Positions 51,397 through 60,182 of a stretch of DNA of 64,000 bases are shown here, piece by piece. A program made the position numbers and the translations under genes. The first letter of the stretch is position 1. The number at the start of each line of letters is the position of its first letter. Source of the stretch: Mycobacterium sp. ST-F2. Its GTDB lineage: Bacteria > Actinomycetota > Actinomycetes > Mycobacteriales > Mycobacteriaceae. The notes beneath the pieces were generated by a model that saw nothing but the letters and a program-made list of their open reading frames with translations, was not told the origin of the DNA and made no database searches. Location: positions 1 to 64,000 of the forward strand of contig NZ_JMHT01000070.1 in assembly GCF_001905655.1 (NCBI RefSeq), read 5' to 3'.

Positions 51397-51986
51397 ACGG
51401 CAACGTCGCTCACATTGCGGCGTTTTCTGCGGCGCAGCAGTGCGACTGCGGCACAGACGAGGGCCACGAGCGCGACGACAACCAGTACCGGTAGCACGAT
51501 CGCGATGATCACCAGCCCGACGCTCGTGACATCTTCCACCGTGCTCAGGACCGGGGCTGCGAGCCCGCCGGTGGCGACGTTCGCGACGGGGCGCACCGTC
51601 GACTTGGTCAGGGATACGACCAGTGCGGTGACGGCTCCGATCACGACGGGAATCCACTGTCCGGAACTGGCGAAGGCCCCCGGATCGGTGACGGCCGCGG
51701 TCTGGGCCGCGGTGCCGGAGCCGAAGACGATGCCGCCGGACGTCGGCCGGACAAACGTCTGGATGGTGTCGTTGACGCTGTCGAGGGCCGGCACCTTGTC
51801 GGCGACGATCTCGACCACCAACAGCACCGCCACGATGCCGATGACCCAGCCGTTGGTCAGCCATGCCCACGGGTGCGGCAGTTCCACCAGATTGGTGAAG
51901 CGTCCCAACAGGCCCATCGCCAGGAGCGGGATGTAGGCATTGAGCCCCGACGCGGTGGCCAAGCCGAGACCGGTGAACAGTTCCAC
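51393..51986 (-). CDS. DUF4126 membrane protein
   Basis: The protein has 197 residues from GTG 51986. It has five or six hydrophobic segments and the family start FTGLGLATASGLNAYIPLLAMGLLGRF. A short basic end (LLRRRKRRNVS) follows the last helix. Function is unknown; the fold hints at a small transporter or channel. Its last four bases overlap the glgC end in convergent orientation. Confidence 0.82.
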   Translation of the reverse strand: MELFTGLGLATASGLNAYIPLLAMGLLGRFTNLVELPHPWAWLTNGWVIGIVAVLLVVEIVADKVPALDSVNDTIQTFVRPTSGGIVFGSGTAAQTAAVTDPGAFASSGQWIPVVIGAVTALVVSLTKSTVRPVANVATGGLAAPVLSTVEDVTSVGLVIIAIVLPVLVVVALVALVCAAVALLRRRKRRNVSDVAV

Positions 51987-52002
51987 CCGTCCAGTCTGGG
52001 GG

Positions 52003-52049
52003 ATTTGTGCACGATGTCCCGCGCTGTCCGCGGATTTTCGTGCCCAAAT
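52003..52049. terminator. Imperfect hairpin related to the one at 42382
   Basis: Arms 52003-52023 and 52029-52049 pair with a few mismatches around a five-base loop. The left arm atttgtgcacgatgtcccgcg differs in only a few positions from the arm of the hairpin after fadD6. It lies between two genes read in the same direction, downstream of the methyltransferase-like gene. Confidence 0.55.
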
Positions 52050-52058
52050 CCCGCGGTG

Positions 52059-52730
52059 TCACCAGACGTACGGCAGCAGGTAGCGCACCTTCTGGGTGTA
52101 TGCGACATAGCCGGGCAGTTCGGCGCGCAACATCTGCTCCTCGTCGAAGATCCGCACCATGAGTGCCGGGGCGCTGGCGAGCACCGGGACCAGTCCCCAG
52201 TAGGAGCCCAGGGCCAGGGGAGTGGCGAGCATCATGATCAGCGCGCAGATGTACATCGGGTGCCGCACGATGCCGTACAGCCCGGTCGAGATCACCGGCT
52301 GCCCGGCCTCGACGGAGATGCTGGCGCCCGCGAAGTTGTTCTGGATCACCACCCATTGCGCCGCGACCAGCGACACCCCCACGACGACGTCGCCCAGCAC
52401 CACGACCGCGGTCGGCACGTGGGACCAACCGAAGCGCCAGTCCAGCGCGCTGACCACCCCGGTCGCAACCACCGACGCCAGGATCGCCCAGATGACGAGC
52501 TTCTGGACCGGGCGCGTCTCGGCCGTCGGCCCGCCGCGCATCCGTCGGGCCAGTGCCTCGGGGTTCTTGATGGCCAGATACATGCTCGGGACCATGGTGG
52601 CGACCATGAAGACCGCGATGAAAACCCAAGCCTGCCAATAGTGCATGGTGCCGGCCGGCACGCACAGCAGCACCGCGAAGAAGACGATGCCGCCTACCGC
52701 CGAGGCGAGTGCCTGCAGAGCAAGCTTCAT
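52059..52730 (-). CDS. Isoprenylcysteine methyltransferase-like membrane protein (Rv1216c-like)
   Basis: The protein has 223 residues from ATG 52730 after a strong site aggaggaatc. It has five hydrophobic segments and the ICMT/PEMT-family end: GQPVISTGLYGIVRHPMYICALIMMLATPLALGSYWGL, with the RHPxY motif, and EEQMLRAELPGYVAYTQKVRYLLPYVW. It is likely a membrane methyltransferase with an unknown acceptor. It matches Rv1216c and follows the ABC permease gene by eight bases in the same operon. Confidence 0.85.
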   Translation of the reverse strand: MKLALQALASAVGGIVFFAVLLCVPAGTMHYWQAWVFIAVFMVATMVPSMYLAIKNPEALARRMRGGPTAETRPVQKLVIWAILASVVATGVVSALDWRFGWSHVPTAVVVLGDVVVGVSLVAAQWVVIQNNFAGASISVEAGQPVISTGLYGIVRHPMYICALIMMLATPLALGSYWGLVPVLASAPALMVRIFDEEQMLRAELPGYVAYTQKVRYLLPYVW

Positions 52731-52738
52731 GATTCCTC

Positions 52739-54376
52739 CTACCGTAGATCGCGGCGCCGGAAAGTGAAGGCGCCCATGATGATCAGTGCTGCGTCGAGGG
52801 CCAGCAGCCAGAGCAACGGCGTCGCGGTGAAGCTGCCGGACCCGACCCTCGGGATATGGCTGAACGGATCGAGGTTCAGCACCCAGTGCGGCGAATTGGC
52901 CAGCGAGCCAAGCAGATACACTGCGATGAAGCAGACCAGCGCACCCCACGCCACCGGGGTGAACCGGGGCAGCGCGCCGAACAGCACTGTCGTCACCGCC
53001 ACCAGGAGCCAGACGGCGGGCAGTTGGACGGCCGCCGAGCCCAGCACCAGCGCCAGTTTGCCGCCGATGTCGCCGGCCGCGGCGCCGTAGGTCACGCCGG
53101 CCAGCAGGCCCGACGTCAGCATCGCCACGGTGGTGCCGGCCAGGGCGATGGCCAGATAGCCTGCCAGCCAACGTGTCCGGCTCACCGCGCCGGCGAGCAG
53201 TGTCTCGGCGCGCTGGCCGGTCTCCTCCTGGTGGGGCCGCAGGGCCAGGGACACCGCGAACGCGGCGGCGACCATGCCCAGCATGTTGAAGGCGATCGCG
53301 ATGAACGCCTCTTCCAGCACGCCGGTTCCGCCGAGTCGGGTGATGATGTCGTGGGCCGACGCACTGCCGCCGAGTTCGTCACCGATGCCGTGCACGACGC
53401 TGCCCACCAGCAGCCCGTACAGCCCGAGCCCGACGGTCCACACGAGCACCGAGCCGCGGGTCAGTCGCCAGGCCAATCCTGTTGGACCGCTGAGCATTCC
53501 GGTGGCCCTGGGCCGGCCGCGTCGTTCGGCGAACATGCCGGCGCCGACGTCGCGGGCGCTCTGAAGCTGGTAGGCCAGCACGACCAGCGCGATGGTCAGC
53601 GTCAGGTGCAACGCCAGCACCCCGAACCGGTCACCGGCATACGGGCGGACCAACAGCGACCAACCCAACGGCGAAGCCCAGGACAGCTCGCTGCCACTGG
53701 CGTCGCCCACCGCCCGCAATGTGAACGCGGCGCCGAGCACCCCGAAGGCAACACCGCGGGCGACCCGGGCGCTGGCGGACAGCTGTGCGGCCACCGCGGC
53801 CACGGCGGTGAACACCAGCCCTGAGGCGGCCAGGGCACAGCTGAAGGCGAGCGAACCCATAACGGGCACATCGGTTTTCAGCAGACCGAGGAATCCGATC
53901 AGCCCCGTCAGCAGCGAGGCGCCGCCGGTCAACAGCAGAGCGGCCGTGAGGCTCGCGTTGCGGCCGATGGCCGTCGAGTCGATCAACTCGGTGCGTCCGG
54001 TCTCCTCGTCGGCGCGTGTGTGCCGGATCACGGTGAGGATGACGGCGACGGCGATCAGCACGTGGAACATGCCGGCTTTCCAGATGCCGGCGGCGCCCAG
54101 GCTGTCGTTGTAGATGTTGCCGTAGATCGCGCGTTGGGCCGGGCTGGCCATGATGCTCGCGACGAATCCGGCGCGCCCCGCCGCGGTGGGGTAGACGGCC
54201 TCGATACTGCCGATGTAGACCGTCGACAGCGGCAGGGACAGCAGCAGCACCCACAGCGGCAGGATGATCCGGTCGGTACGCAGGTAAAGGCGAAGCAGCC
54301 CAAGGGTTCCGGTGAAGCTCGACGAGGACGGTACGGGCCGGGCCGGCTGAGCCGGGCGGTCCAGGACGGCGGTCAT
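52739..54376 (-). CDS. ABC exporter permease (Rv1217c-like)
   Basis: The protein has 545 residues from ATG 54376, with about twelve hydrophobic segments in two halves. Cytosolic parts such as RHTRADEETGRTELIDSTAIGR and RPHQEETGQRAETLLAGAVSRTRW occur once in each half, so it is a fused two-half permease. It matches Rv1217c, which works with Rv1218c to export drugs. The start overlaps the ATPase stop by four bases. Confidence 0.9.
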   Translation of the reverse strand: MTAVLDRPAQPARPVPSSSSFTGTLGLLRLYLRTDRIILPLWVLLLSLPLSTVYIGSIEAVYPTAAGRAGFVASIMASPAQRAIYGNIYNDSLGAAGIWKAGMFHVLIAVAVILTVIRHTRADEETGRTELIDSTAIGRNASLTAALLLTGGASLLTGLIGFLGLLKTDVPVMGSLAFSCALAASGLVFTAVAAVAAQLSASARVARGVAFGVLGAAFTLRAVGDASGSELSWASPLGWSLLVRPYAGDRFGVLALHLTLTIALVVLAYQLQSARDVGAGMFAERRGRPRATGMLSGPTGLAWRLTRGSVLVWTVGLGLYGLLVGSVVHGIGDELGGSASAHDIITRLGGTGVLEEAFIAIAFNMLGMVAAAFAVSLALRPHQEETGQRAETLLAGAVSRTRWLAGYLAIALAGTTVAMLTSGLLAGVTYGAAAGDIGGKLALVLGSAAVQLPAVWLLVAVTTVLFGALPRFTPVAWGALVCFIAVYLLGSLANSPHWVLNLDPFSHIPRVGSGSFTATPLLWLLALDAALIIMGAFTFRRRDLR

Positions 54377-55305
54377 GCCCGCACCTGCTCGGGTTCGCGG
54401 CGCCCCCGGCCACTGTCGTAGTGCCGCAGGAACAGATCCTCCAGGGTCGGTGGCTGGCTGACCAGTGAGCGCACACCGGCGTCGCCGAGGGCCTTGATGA
54501 CGGCGCCGAGACTTTCGGATTCCACCCTGGCGGTGAGCATCCGTCCGTCGAAGACGATGTCGGAAACCCCTGGGAGATGGTCGATCCGGCCCGGGTTGTT
54601 GATCATGTCGGCCTTGATGGTGGTGCTCGACAGGTGCCGCATCGACTCGAGTGTTCCCGTCTCGACGGTCCGGCCGGCACGGATGATCGTCACCCGCTGG
54701 CACAGTCGTTCGGTCTCGGCCAGGATGTGGCTCGACAGTAGGACGGTGGTGCCGCGGGCGGCGGCTTCGGCGACGCACTGCTGGAAGATGTTCTCCATCA
54801 ACGGATCCAGGCCGCTGCTGGGCTCGTCGAGCAGGAGCAGGTCGGCATTCGAGGCGAATGCGGAGATCAGCGAGACCTTCTGCCGGTTGCCCTTCGAGTA
54901 CGTGCGGGCCTTCTTGGTGGGGTCCAGGTCGAACCGCTCGGTGAGTTCGGCGCGCCGCTTTTCGTCGATGCCGCCGCGCATGCGGGCCAGCAGGTCGATG
55001 GTCTCGCCGCCGGTCAGCGTCGGCCAGAGCGTGACATCGCCTGGTACGTAGGCGATGTGGCGGTGCAGCGCCACGGCGTCGGTCCACGGGTCTCCGCCGA
55101 GCAGGCGGACAGAGCCGGAGTCGGCACGGACGAGACCGAGCAGGATGCGGATGGTCGTCGACTTTCCCGCGCCGTTGGGGCCGAGGAAGCCGTGCACCTC
55201 GCCCCGTTCGACCCGCAGGTTCAGCCCGTCGAGTGCCCGAACTGCACCGAAGTTCTTGGTCAGGGTGTCGATGGCGATGGCTTCTGTAGCGGCGTTCACA
55301 TTCAC
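54373..55305 (-). CDS. ABC exporter ATPase (Rv1218c-like)
   Basis: The protein has 310 residues from GTG 55305, which overlaps the TetR stop. It has Walker A GPNGAGKSTTIRIL, signature YSKGNRQKVSLISAF and Walker B DLLLLDEPSSGLDPL. A C-terminal extension is typical of DrrA-type drug exporters. With the permease it forms the multidrug exporter known in M. tuberculosis as Rv1217c-Rv1218c, whose expression Rv1219c represses. Confidence 0.92.
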   Translation of the reverse strand: MNVNAATEAIAIDTLTKNFGAVRALDGLNLRVERGEVHGFLGPNGAGKSTTIRILLGLVRADSGSVRLLGGDPWTDAVALHRHIAYVPGDVTLWPTLTGGETIDLLARMRGGIDEKRRAELTERFDLDPTKKARTYSKGNRQKVSLISAFASNADLLLLDEPSSGLDPLMENIFQQCVAEAAARGTTVLLSSHILAETERLCQRVTIIRAGRTVETGTLESMRHLSSTTIKADMINNPGRIDHLPGVSDIVFDGRMLTARVESESLGAVIKALGDAGVRSLVSQPPTLEDLFLRHYDSGRGRREPEQVRA

Positions 55306-55955
55306 TCCTCGGTGGTGGGGACGATCGGTTTGCCTGCTTCGCGTTGCGCCAGAAACGCCTCGTACATGGTCGGATCGGCCATCAGGCCCTGGGTGTAGAG
55401 CTCGAGCGAGGGCAGCAGCATGTCCTCGGCGTAGTCGTGCAGCACTTGGCGGAAATCCGTCGGGTTAGGGTGCAGCTGGATGTAGGTCAGCAGTGCGCCG
55501 CCGCCGGTCAGGGCGAGGAACCGGGCACGGGCCTTGGGGTCGCGGCTGGGTTTGAGCGTGCCGGCGCGCACACCCTCTTCGAGGTAGCCCTCGGCGTTGT
55601 CGATCATGCTCTGCCACAACGACTTCGCCAGGTCGCCGCCGGTCTGCAGGGCACGCATCAGGTACGCCGTCATCGGTGCGAAAGACTCGATCTCGGCGAG
55701 CTGCGCGAACCATGCACTCGGGCTGGCGTTCTGCATCGACTCGCTCTTGGCGACCCTGACGGTCTCGATGACGTAGGCGTCGCACGCCTCGCGCAGCTTC
55801 TCCTTGGAGCCGAAGTGGTGGATCACCAGCGCGGCGCTGACGCCCGCGGCCGCGGCGATGCTGCGCACGCTCGCCGAGAACCCGTGCTGACCGAACTGGT
55901 CGATCGCCGCGTCGCGAATTCGCGCGACGGTGGTGAGGTCTTCCACTGAACGCAT
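55302..55955 (-). CDS. TetR-family repressor of the ABC exporter (Rv1219c-like)
   Basis: The protein has 217 residues from ATG 55955 (an in-frame ATG at 55973 is less likely). The helix-turn-helix region is RIRDAAIDQFGQHGFSASVRSIAAAAGVSAALVIHHFGSKEKLREAC. The C-terminal domain, including AEIESFAPMTAYLMRALQTGG and GVRAGTLKPSRDPKARARFLALTGG, matches Rv1219c closely. It is the first gene of the operon and should repress it through the palindrome over its own start. Confidence 0.93.
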   Translation of the reverse strand: MRSVEDLTTVARIRDAAIDQFGQHGFSASVRSIAAAAGVSAALVIHHFGSKEKLREACDAYVIETVRVAKSESMQNASPSAWFAQLAEIESFAPMTAYLMRALQTGGDLAKSLWQSMIDNAEGYLEEGVRAGTLKPSRDPKARARFLALTGGGALLTYIQLHPNPTDFRQVLHDYAEDMLLPSLELYTQGLMADPTMYEAFLAQREAGKPIVPTTEE

Positions 55956-55981
55956 GTTTAATACGCTAAACACGCGTTCAG
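55946..55981. promoter_or_regulatory. 36-base TetR operator over the start of the exporter operon
   Basis: Nested inverted repeats ctgaacgc...gcgttcag (55946-55953 and 55974-55981) and tgttta...taaaca (55955-55960 and 55967-55972) are centred on the same point. The site overlaps the repressor start codon. Its size and symmetry fit binding of one or two TetR dimers and autorepression. Confidence 0.8.
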
Positions 55982-56068
55982 TCGGGCGTCAAGGATCAGA
56001 CCCGTCAAGAGCCCGTAAAAATTCGACAGAGACGTCAAGGGCGCGGCATCAGCTGGCGCCTGGCGCTT

Positions 56069-56256
56069 GTTGATCCTGTGGTGAGGGCGTTGGCTACTCG
56101 ACTTTTTGCGCCGTGGATACAGAGTGAACGCCGAAAGCTGCGCGCTGGCCGTTGATCCTGCGGTGAGGGCGTTGGCTACTCGACTTTTTGCGCCCTGGAT
56201 ACAGAGTCAACGCCAAGGCTCGGTCAACGCCAAGGCTCGGTCAACGCCAAGGCTCG
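56069..56256. repeat. Tandem intergenic repeats beside the O-methyltransferase gene
   Basis: A 64-base unit beginning gttgatcctg(t/c)ggtgaggg occurs at 56069-56132 and 56151-56214, period 82, with three substitutions. It runs into three perfect copies of a 17-base unit gtcaacgccaaggctcg at 56206-56256. The block fills the gap between the TetR operator and the O-methyltransferase end and has no coding character. Confidence 0.75.
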
Positions 56257-56263
56257 CGAAAGG

Positions 56264-57016
56264 TCAGTCGCGGACGGCGGCCAGCAGCCCGTCGCCCAGT
56301 GGCACCAGGACCGGCGTCAGCCGCTCGTCCTCGGCGATGGCGCGGGTGGCCTCGCGTACGGCCGTCACGTCGCGGTCGTTGGCCGAGGCGTCGCCGGCCC
56401 GGCCGCCGAGCGCTGCCCGGTGCACGACGATCACGCCCCCCGATCGCAGCAGTCGGACGCCCTCGGCGACGAACTGCGGCTGGTCGGCGGGCTCGCCGTC
56501 GATGAACACCAGGTCGTAGGACTCGTCGGCCAGGCGGGTCAGGACTTCCTGCGCGCGGCCGACGATCAGCCGGGTGCGCGACGGCCCGACACCCGCGCCG
56601 ACGAACGCCTGCTTGGCCAGGCGCTGGTGCTCGGGTTCGATGTCGATGGTGGTCAGCACGCCGTCGTCACGCATGCCGGACAGCAGCCACAGCCCGCTGA
56701 CGCCCGCGCCGGTCCCGACCTCGACGACGGCCTTGGCCGACGCGATCTTGGCCAGCACGCTCAGCAGCGCGCCCACGGCCGGAGTGACGGGGCTGGCCCC
56801 GCTCTCTTCGGCCCGCTCCCGGGCCGCCGCCGTGATCGGTTCCTCGGTGATGGACCGCTCGGCGTGCTTGACGATGGCCTCGGCCGTGCTGGGCTTGGGG
56901 GCCGCGGCGGGTGCAGCCGCGACGGGCTGAGTCGGCGCCGCCTGAGCGGGGGCGGCCGGAGCCGGCGCGGGCTGGCCACTGCCGGACGAAACCGTCGGGT
57001 CATCGGTGCTGGACAT
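56264..57016 (-). CDS. Class I SAM O-methyltransferase (Rv1220c-like)
   Basis: The protein has 250 residues from ATG 57016. The SAM-binding motif AVVEVGTGAGVSGLWLLSGM lies near residue 95, then TTIDIEPEHQRLAKQAF and YDLVFIDGEPADQPQFVAEGVRLLRSGG, close to Rv1220c (215 residues). It has an Ala/Pro-rich N-terminal extension of about 35 residues (PAPAPAAPAQAAPTQPVAAA) that the M. tuberculosis protein lacks. The acceptor is unknown; the family methylates catechol-like or other small substrates. It is divergent from sigE. Confidence 0.9.
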   Translation of the reverse strand: MSSTDDPTVSSGSGQPAPAPAAPAQAAPTQPVAAAPAAAPKPSTAEAIVKHAERSITEEPITAAARERAEESGASPVTPAVGALLSVLAKIASAKAVVEVGTGAGVSGLWLLSGMRDDGVLTTIDIEPEHQRLAKQAFVGAGVGPSRTRLIVGRAQEVLTRLADESYDLVFIDGEPADQPQFVAEGVRLLRSGGVIVVHRAALGGRAGDASANDRDVTAVREATRAIAEDERLTPVLVPLGDGLLAAVRD

Positions 57017-57159
57017 GTGCGCAGCGTAACGAACTGGCAGCAAGCCGCCGGTCAGCACACGCTCATCGCACCGAGGTGGCAACACGGGTGATCGGAAGGC
57101 TGAGAGTCGACCCTGAGCGACACCGCGCCACGCCCGGGAGGCAAGGTTAAGTTTTGGCG

Positions 57160-57265
57160 AACATTCTGTGGGTATCCCCAGGTCATGGCCCTGGAATCCG
57201 GTTTCTCAGGAAAAGTTCAGTTTGCTCATACATCAACCTCACCAGGGTGGGGAACCGTAATCGCC
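57160..57265 (+). promoter_or_regulatory. sigE upstream region
   Basis: About 106 bases before the chosen sigE start hold ctcaggaaaagttcag, which resembles the spaced ctcag/ttcag words bound by MprA before sigE in M. tuberculosis. A ggggaacc word near 57250 resembles extracytoplasmic-sigma -35 elements. Both are short matches. Confidence 0.35.
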
Positions 57266-58099
57266 ATGCACGCAAGTGTGAACGATCTGCAAACCGATTC
57301 CGGCCTCCGGCAGTCGCCGGATATCCGTGGCATCGGGAATATCGGACTCCAGGTGCCGGTTGGTGCTGATACGTCGTCTGCCTACGACGACGAACCTATG
57401 GAACTGGAGATTGCCACGACCGCCATGCCGGCCCCCGCGCTGCTTGCCCCGACCCACATGTCCCATGTCCCGGTCGCCGACGGTGAGTTGGATTGGGCCG
57501 AAGTCAGTGACGAGTTGACCGGGACCGCCGTCTTCGACGCCACGGGCGACGTGGCGACCATGCCGTCGTGGGACGAGCTGGTGCGTCAGCACGCCGACCG
57601 GGTGTACCGGCTGGCCTACCGTCTGTCGGGCAACCCGCAGGACGCCGAGGATCTCACCCAGGAGACCTTCATCCGGGTGTTCCGCTCGGTGCAGAACTAC
57701 CAGCCGGGCACCTTCGAAGGCTGGCTGCACCGCATCACCACCAACTTGTTCCTGGACATGGTCCGCCGTCGCACCCGCATCCGTATGGAGGCGCTGCCCG
57801 AGGACTACGACCGGGTGCCCGCCGACGACCCGAACCCCGAGCAGGTGTTCCACGACTCGCGGCTGGGGCCGGATCTGCAGGCCGCACTGGACTCGCTGCC
57901 CCCGGAGTTCCGTGCCGCAGTGGTCCTCTGTGACATCGAAGGACTGTCCTACGAGGAAATCGGCGCGACGCTCGACGTCAAGCTGGGCACCGTGCGCAGT
58001 CGCATCCACCGCGGCCGTCAGGCGCTGCGGGAGTACCTGGCCAGCCACCCCGGTGACTACTCTGCGGCCGCTGCGGCCATCTCCGCGAAGTCCGCCTGA
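57266..58099 (+). CDS. sigE: SigE, extracytoplasmic-function sigma factor
   Basis: The protein has 277 residues from ATG 57266 (MHASVNDLQTDSG); ATG 57399 would give 233, and in-frame starts exist further upstream. The conserved part begins with GTAVFDATGDVATMPSWDELVRQHADRVYRLAYRLSGN (region 2). The -10 recognition motif DAEDLTQETFIRVFRSVQNYQPGTFEGWLHRITTNLF and region 4 (LPPEFRAAVVLCDIEGLSYEEIGATLDVKLGTVRSRIHRGRQAL) follow, all nearly identical to Rv1221. The N-terminus is variable. SigE directs the surface-stress response and is held by RseA, encoded next. Confidence 0.94.
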   Translation: MHASVNDLQTDSGLRQSPDIRGIGNIGLQVPVGADTSSAYDDEPMELEIATTAMPAPALLAPTHMSHVPVADGELDWAEVSDELTGTAVFDATGDVATMPSWDELVRQHADRVYRLAYRLSGNPQDAEDLTQETFIRVFRSVQNYQPGTFEGWLHRITTNLFLDMVRRRTRIRMEALPEDYDRVPADDPNPEQVFHDSRLGPDLQAALDSLPPEFRAAVVLCDIEGLSYEEIGATLDVKLGTVRSRIHRGRQALREYLASHPGDYSAAAAAISAKSA

Positions 58100-58189
58100 G
58101 CGTTGTGACGTATCCGTCCCAGGTTGTCGCGCTACATTCAGTAGTAACGGCAGCGCGGGCGAAGGCGTGGCGCGGAGAGGAGCTCGGTG

Positions 58190-58597
58190 ATGGTCGACCG
58201 GGGACAGTTGTTCCGTCGTGCGTTCTCCTGGCTGCCCGCCCAGTTCGCCTCCCAGACTGACGGGCCCGTCGGCCCGCGTCGCTTCGGATCCACGGAACAC
58301 CTGGCCATCGAGGCCATCGCGGCCTTCGTCGACGGTGAACTGCAGATGGGAGCGCACCTGCGCGCCGCCCATCACCTGTCGCAGTGCCCGGATTGCGCCG
58401 CCGAGGTGGACGCCCAGGGACAGGCCCGCAGCGCCCTGCGCGATTCCTGCCCGATCATCGCGCCGAACTCTTTGCTGGGTGCCCTCGCGAACATCCCGAA
58501 CGACACGTCGATGCAGTTCGCGGATATCCAGACATCCGGAATCGAAGACCAGGAATTCGCCGACCGGCCGCCGCGGGAGCGTCGTCGGCGCCGGTAG
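58190..58597 (+). CDS. rseA: RseA, anti-sigma-E factor
   Basis: The protein has 135 residues from ATG 58190; GTG 58187 is the alternative, and both follow ggagaggagc. It is a zinc-type anti-sigma factor with His62-x3-Cys66-x2-Cys69 (HLSQCPDC). The start FRRAFSWLPAQFASQ matches Rv1222. It has no membrane helix. The C-terminal part is shorter than in M. tuberculosis and ends in an Arg-rich stretch. It binds SigE and releases it on oxidation or after PknB-directed proteolysis, by family knowledge. Confidence 0.93.
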   Translation: MVDRGQLFRRAFSWLPAQFASQTDGPVGPRRFGSTEHLAIEAIAAFVDGELQMGAHLRAAHHLSQCPDCAAEVDAQGQARSALRDSCPIIAPNSLLGALANIPNDTSMQFADIQTSGIEDQEFADRPPRERRRRR

Positions 58598-58682
58598 GGT
58601 TGAGTCTGAATTTTTGAGTGACCGTCACGCCTGTTCCCGCGGGCAGTGCGGGTAGAGCCAGCAGATGGGGAGTGGAACACCG

Positions 58683-60182
58683 GTGACCAATCAGGACATG
58701 TCCGGCGATCGCCCCCGTCTGGCCCCGCGTCCGGTGACGCGCACCCCCGTGGACCCGGCGTCGCAGCGCGCGTTCGGTCGGCCGGAGGGCTTCACCGGTT
58801 CGTTCCTCGCCGAGAACCAGATCAAGGCCCGGAACCAGGGGGAGTACACCCCGACCAACCAGGCGCCCGATCCCGTTCTGGCCGAAGCCTTCGGGCGGCC
58901 GGGCGGAGCCACGGAGTCCCTGCAGCGGCACCCCGCCGACGCCGGTGCGCTCGAAGCCGAGGGCAGGGAGGACGACGACATCGTCGCCGATCCCTGGCGT
59001 GATCCGTCGGCCGCGCCGTCGCTCGGTACCCCGGCCCTGCCGCCGCCGCCTCAGGTGGTCGTCGCCGCTCCCGTCGGCAAGCTCGGTGTGCGAGACGTGT
59101 TGTTCGGCCGCAAGGTGTCGATGACGGCGCTCGCGGTCCTGGCCCTGCTGGCGTTGGTGGTGGGCCTGGTCGGCGGCGTCGTCGGGCGCAAGACCGCCGA
59201 GGTCGTCGAGGCGTTCACCACCTCCAAGGTCACCTTGAAGACCAGTGACGGCGGGGACCTGCCCGCCGGCCGGTTCGCGAAAGTCGCTGCGGCCGTGGCG
59301 GATTCGGTGGTCACCATCGAAGCGATGGGGGACACCGACGGATCGCAGGGTTCCGGCGTGGTGGTCGACGGGCGTGGCTATGTCGTCACCAACAACCACG
59401 TCATCTCCGACGCGGCCAAGGACCCCAGCAAGTACCACATCTCCGTGGTGTTCAACGACGGCAAGCAGGTGCCGGCCAACCTCGTCGGCCGGGATCCGAA
59501 GACCGACCTCGCGGTGCTGAAGGTCGACAACGTCGACAACCTGGTCGTCGCGAAGTTCGGCGATGCGGACAAGGTCAAGGTCGGTGACGAGGTCATCGCG
59601 GCCGGCGCCCCGCTGGGTCTGCGCAGCACCGTCACGCACGGCATCATCAGCGCGCTGCACCGCCCGGTGCCCCTGTCGGGTGAAGGCTCCGACACCGACA
59701 CCGTCATCGACGGTATCCAGACCGACGCCTCGATCAACCACGGCAACTCCGGTGGCCCGCTGATCAACATGAACTCCGAGGTCATCGGGATCAACACGGC
59801 CGGAAAGTCGTTGTCCGACAGCGCAAGTGGTCTGGGCTTCGCCATCCCGGTGAACGAGGTCAAGGCCACCGTCGAGGTGCTGATCAAGGACGGCAAGATC
59901 TTCCACCCGACGCTGGGCCTCAACGCCAAGTCGGCCAGCGACAAGGTCGCCTCGGGCGCTCAGGTCGTGAACGTCGTCGCCGGCAGCCCCGCCGACAAGG
60001 GCGGCATCCTGGAGAACGACGTCGTGGTCAAGGTCGGCAACCGCAAGGTCGCCGACGCCGATGAGTTCGTGGTCGCGGTGCGGCAGTTGCAGATCGGCCA
60101 GCCGGCGCCCATCGAGGTGATTCGCGATGGCCGGCACGTGACCCTCACCGTCGTCCCCAACGCAGACACCCCGGCCAGCTGA
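58683..60182 (+). CDS. htrA: HtrA-family membrane serine protease
   Basis: The protein has 499 residues from GTG 58683. A cytosolic N-terminal region of about 145 residues is followed by one membrane helix (MTALAVLALLALVVGLVGGVVG). A periplasmic trypsin-like domain with His239 (TNNHVIS), Asp275 (KTDLAVL) and Ser356 (NHGNSGGPL) and a PDZ domain (GAQVVNVVAGSPADKGGI) complete it. It matches Rv1223 (528 residues). It processes or degrades envelope proteins under stress and lies in the sigE cluster. Confidence 0.93.
   Translation: MTNQDMSGDRPRLAPRPVTRTPVDPASQRAFGRPEGFTGSFLAENQIKARNQGEYTPTNQAPDPVLAEAFGRPGGATESLQRHPADAGALEAEGREDDDIVADPWRDPSAAPSLGTPALPPPPQVVVAAPVGKLGVRDVLFGRKVSMTALAVLALLALVVGLVGGVVGRKTAEVVEAFTTSKVTLKTSDGGDLPAGRFAKVAAAVADSVVTIEAMGDTDGSQGSGVVVDGRGYVVTNNHVISDAAKDPSKYHISVVFNDGKQVPANLVGRDPKTDLAVLKVDNVDNLVVAKFGDADKVKVGDEVIAAGAPLGLRSTVTHGIISALHRPVPLSGEGSDTDTVIDGIQTDASINHGNSGGPLINMNSEVIGINTAGKSLSDSASGLGFAIPVNEVKATVEVLIKDGKIFHPTLGLNAKSASDKVASGAQVVNVVAGSPADKGGILENDVVVKVGNRKVADADEFVVAVRQLQIGQPAPIEVIRDGRHVTLTVVPNADTPAS

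Noticed and set aside
56206..56256. CRISPR array
   Set aside because: The three 17-base copies are directly adjacent without unique spacers, so this is a simple tandem repeat.
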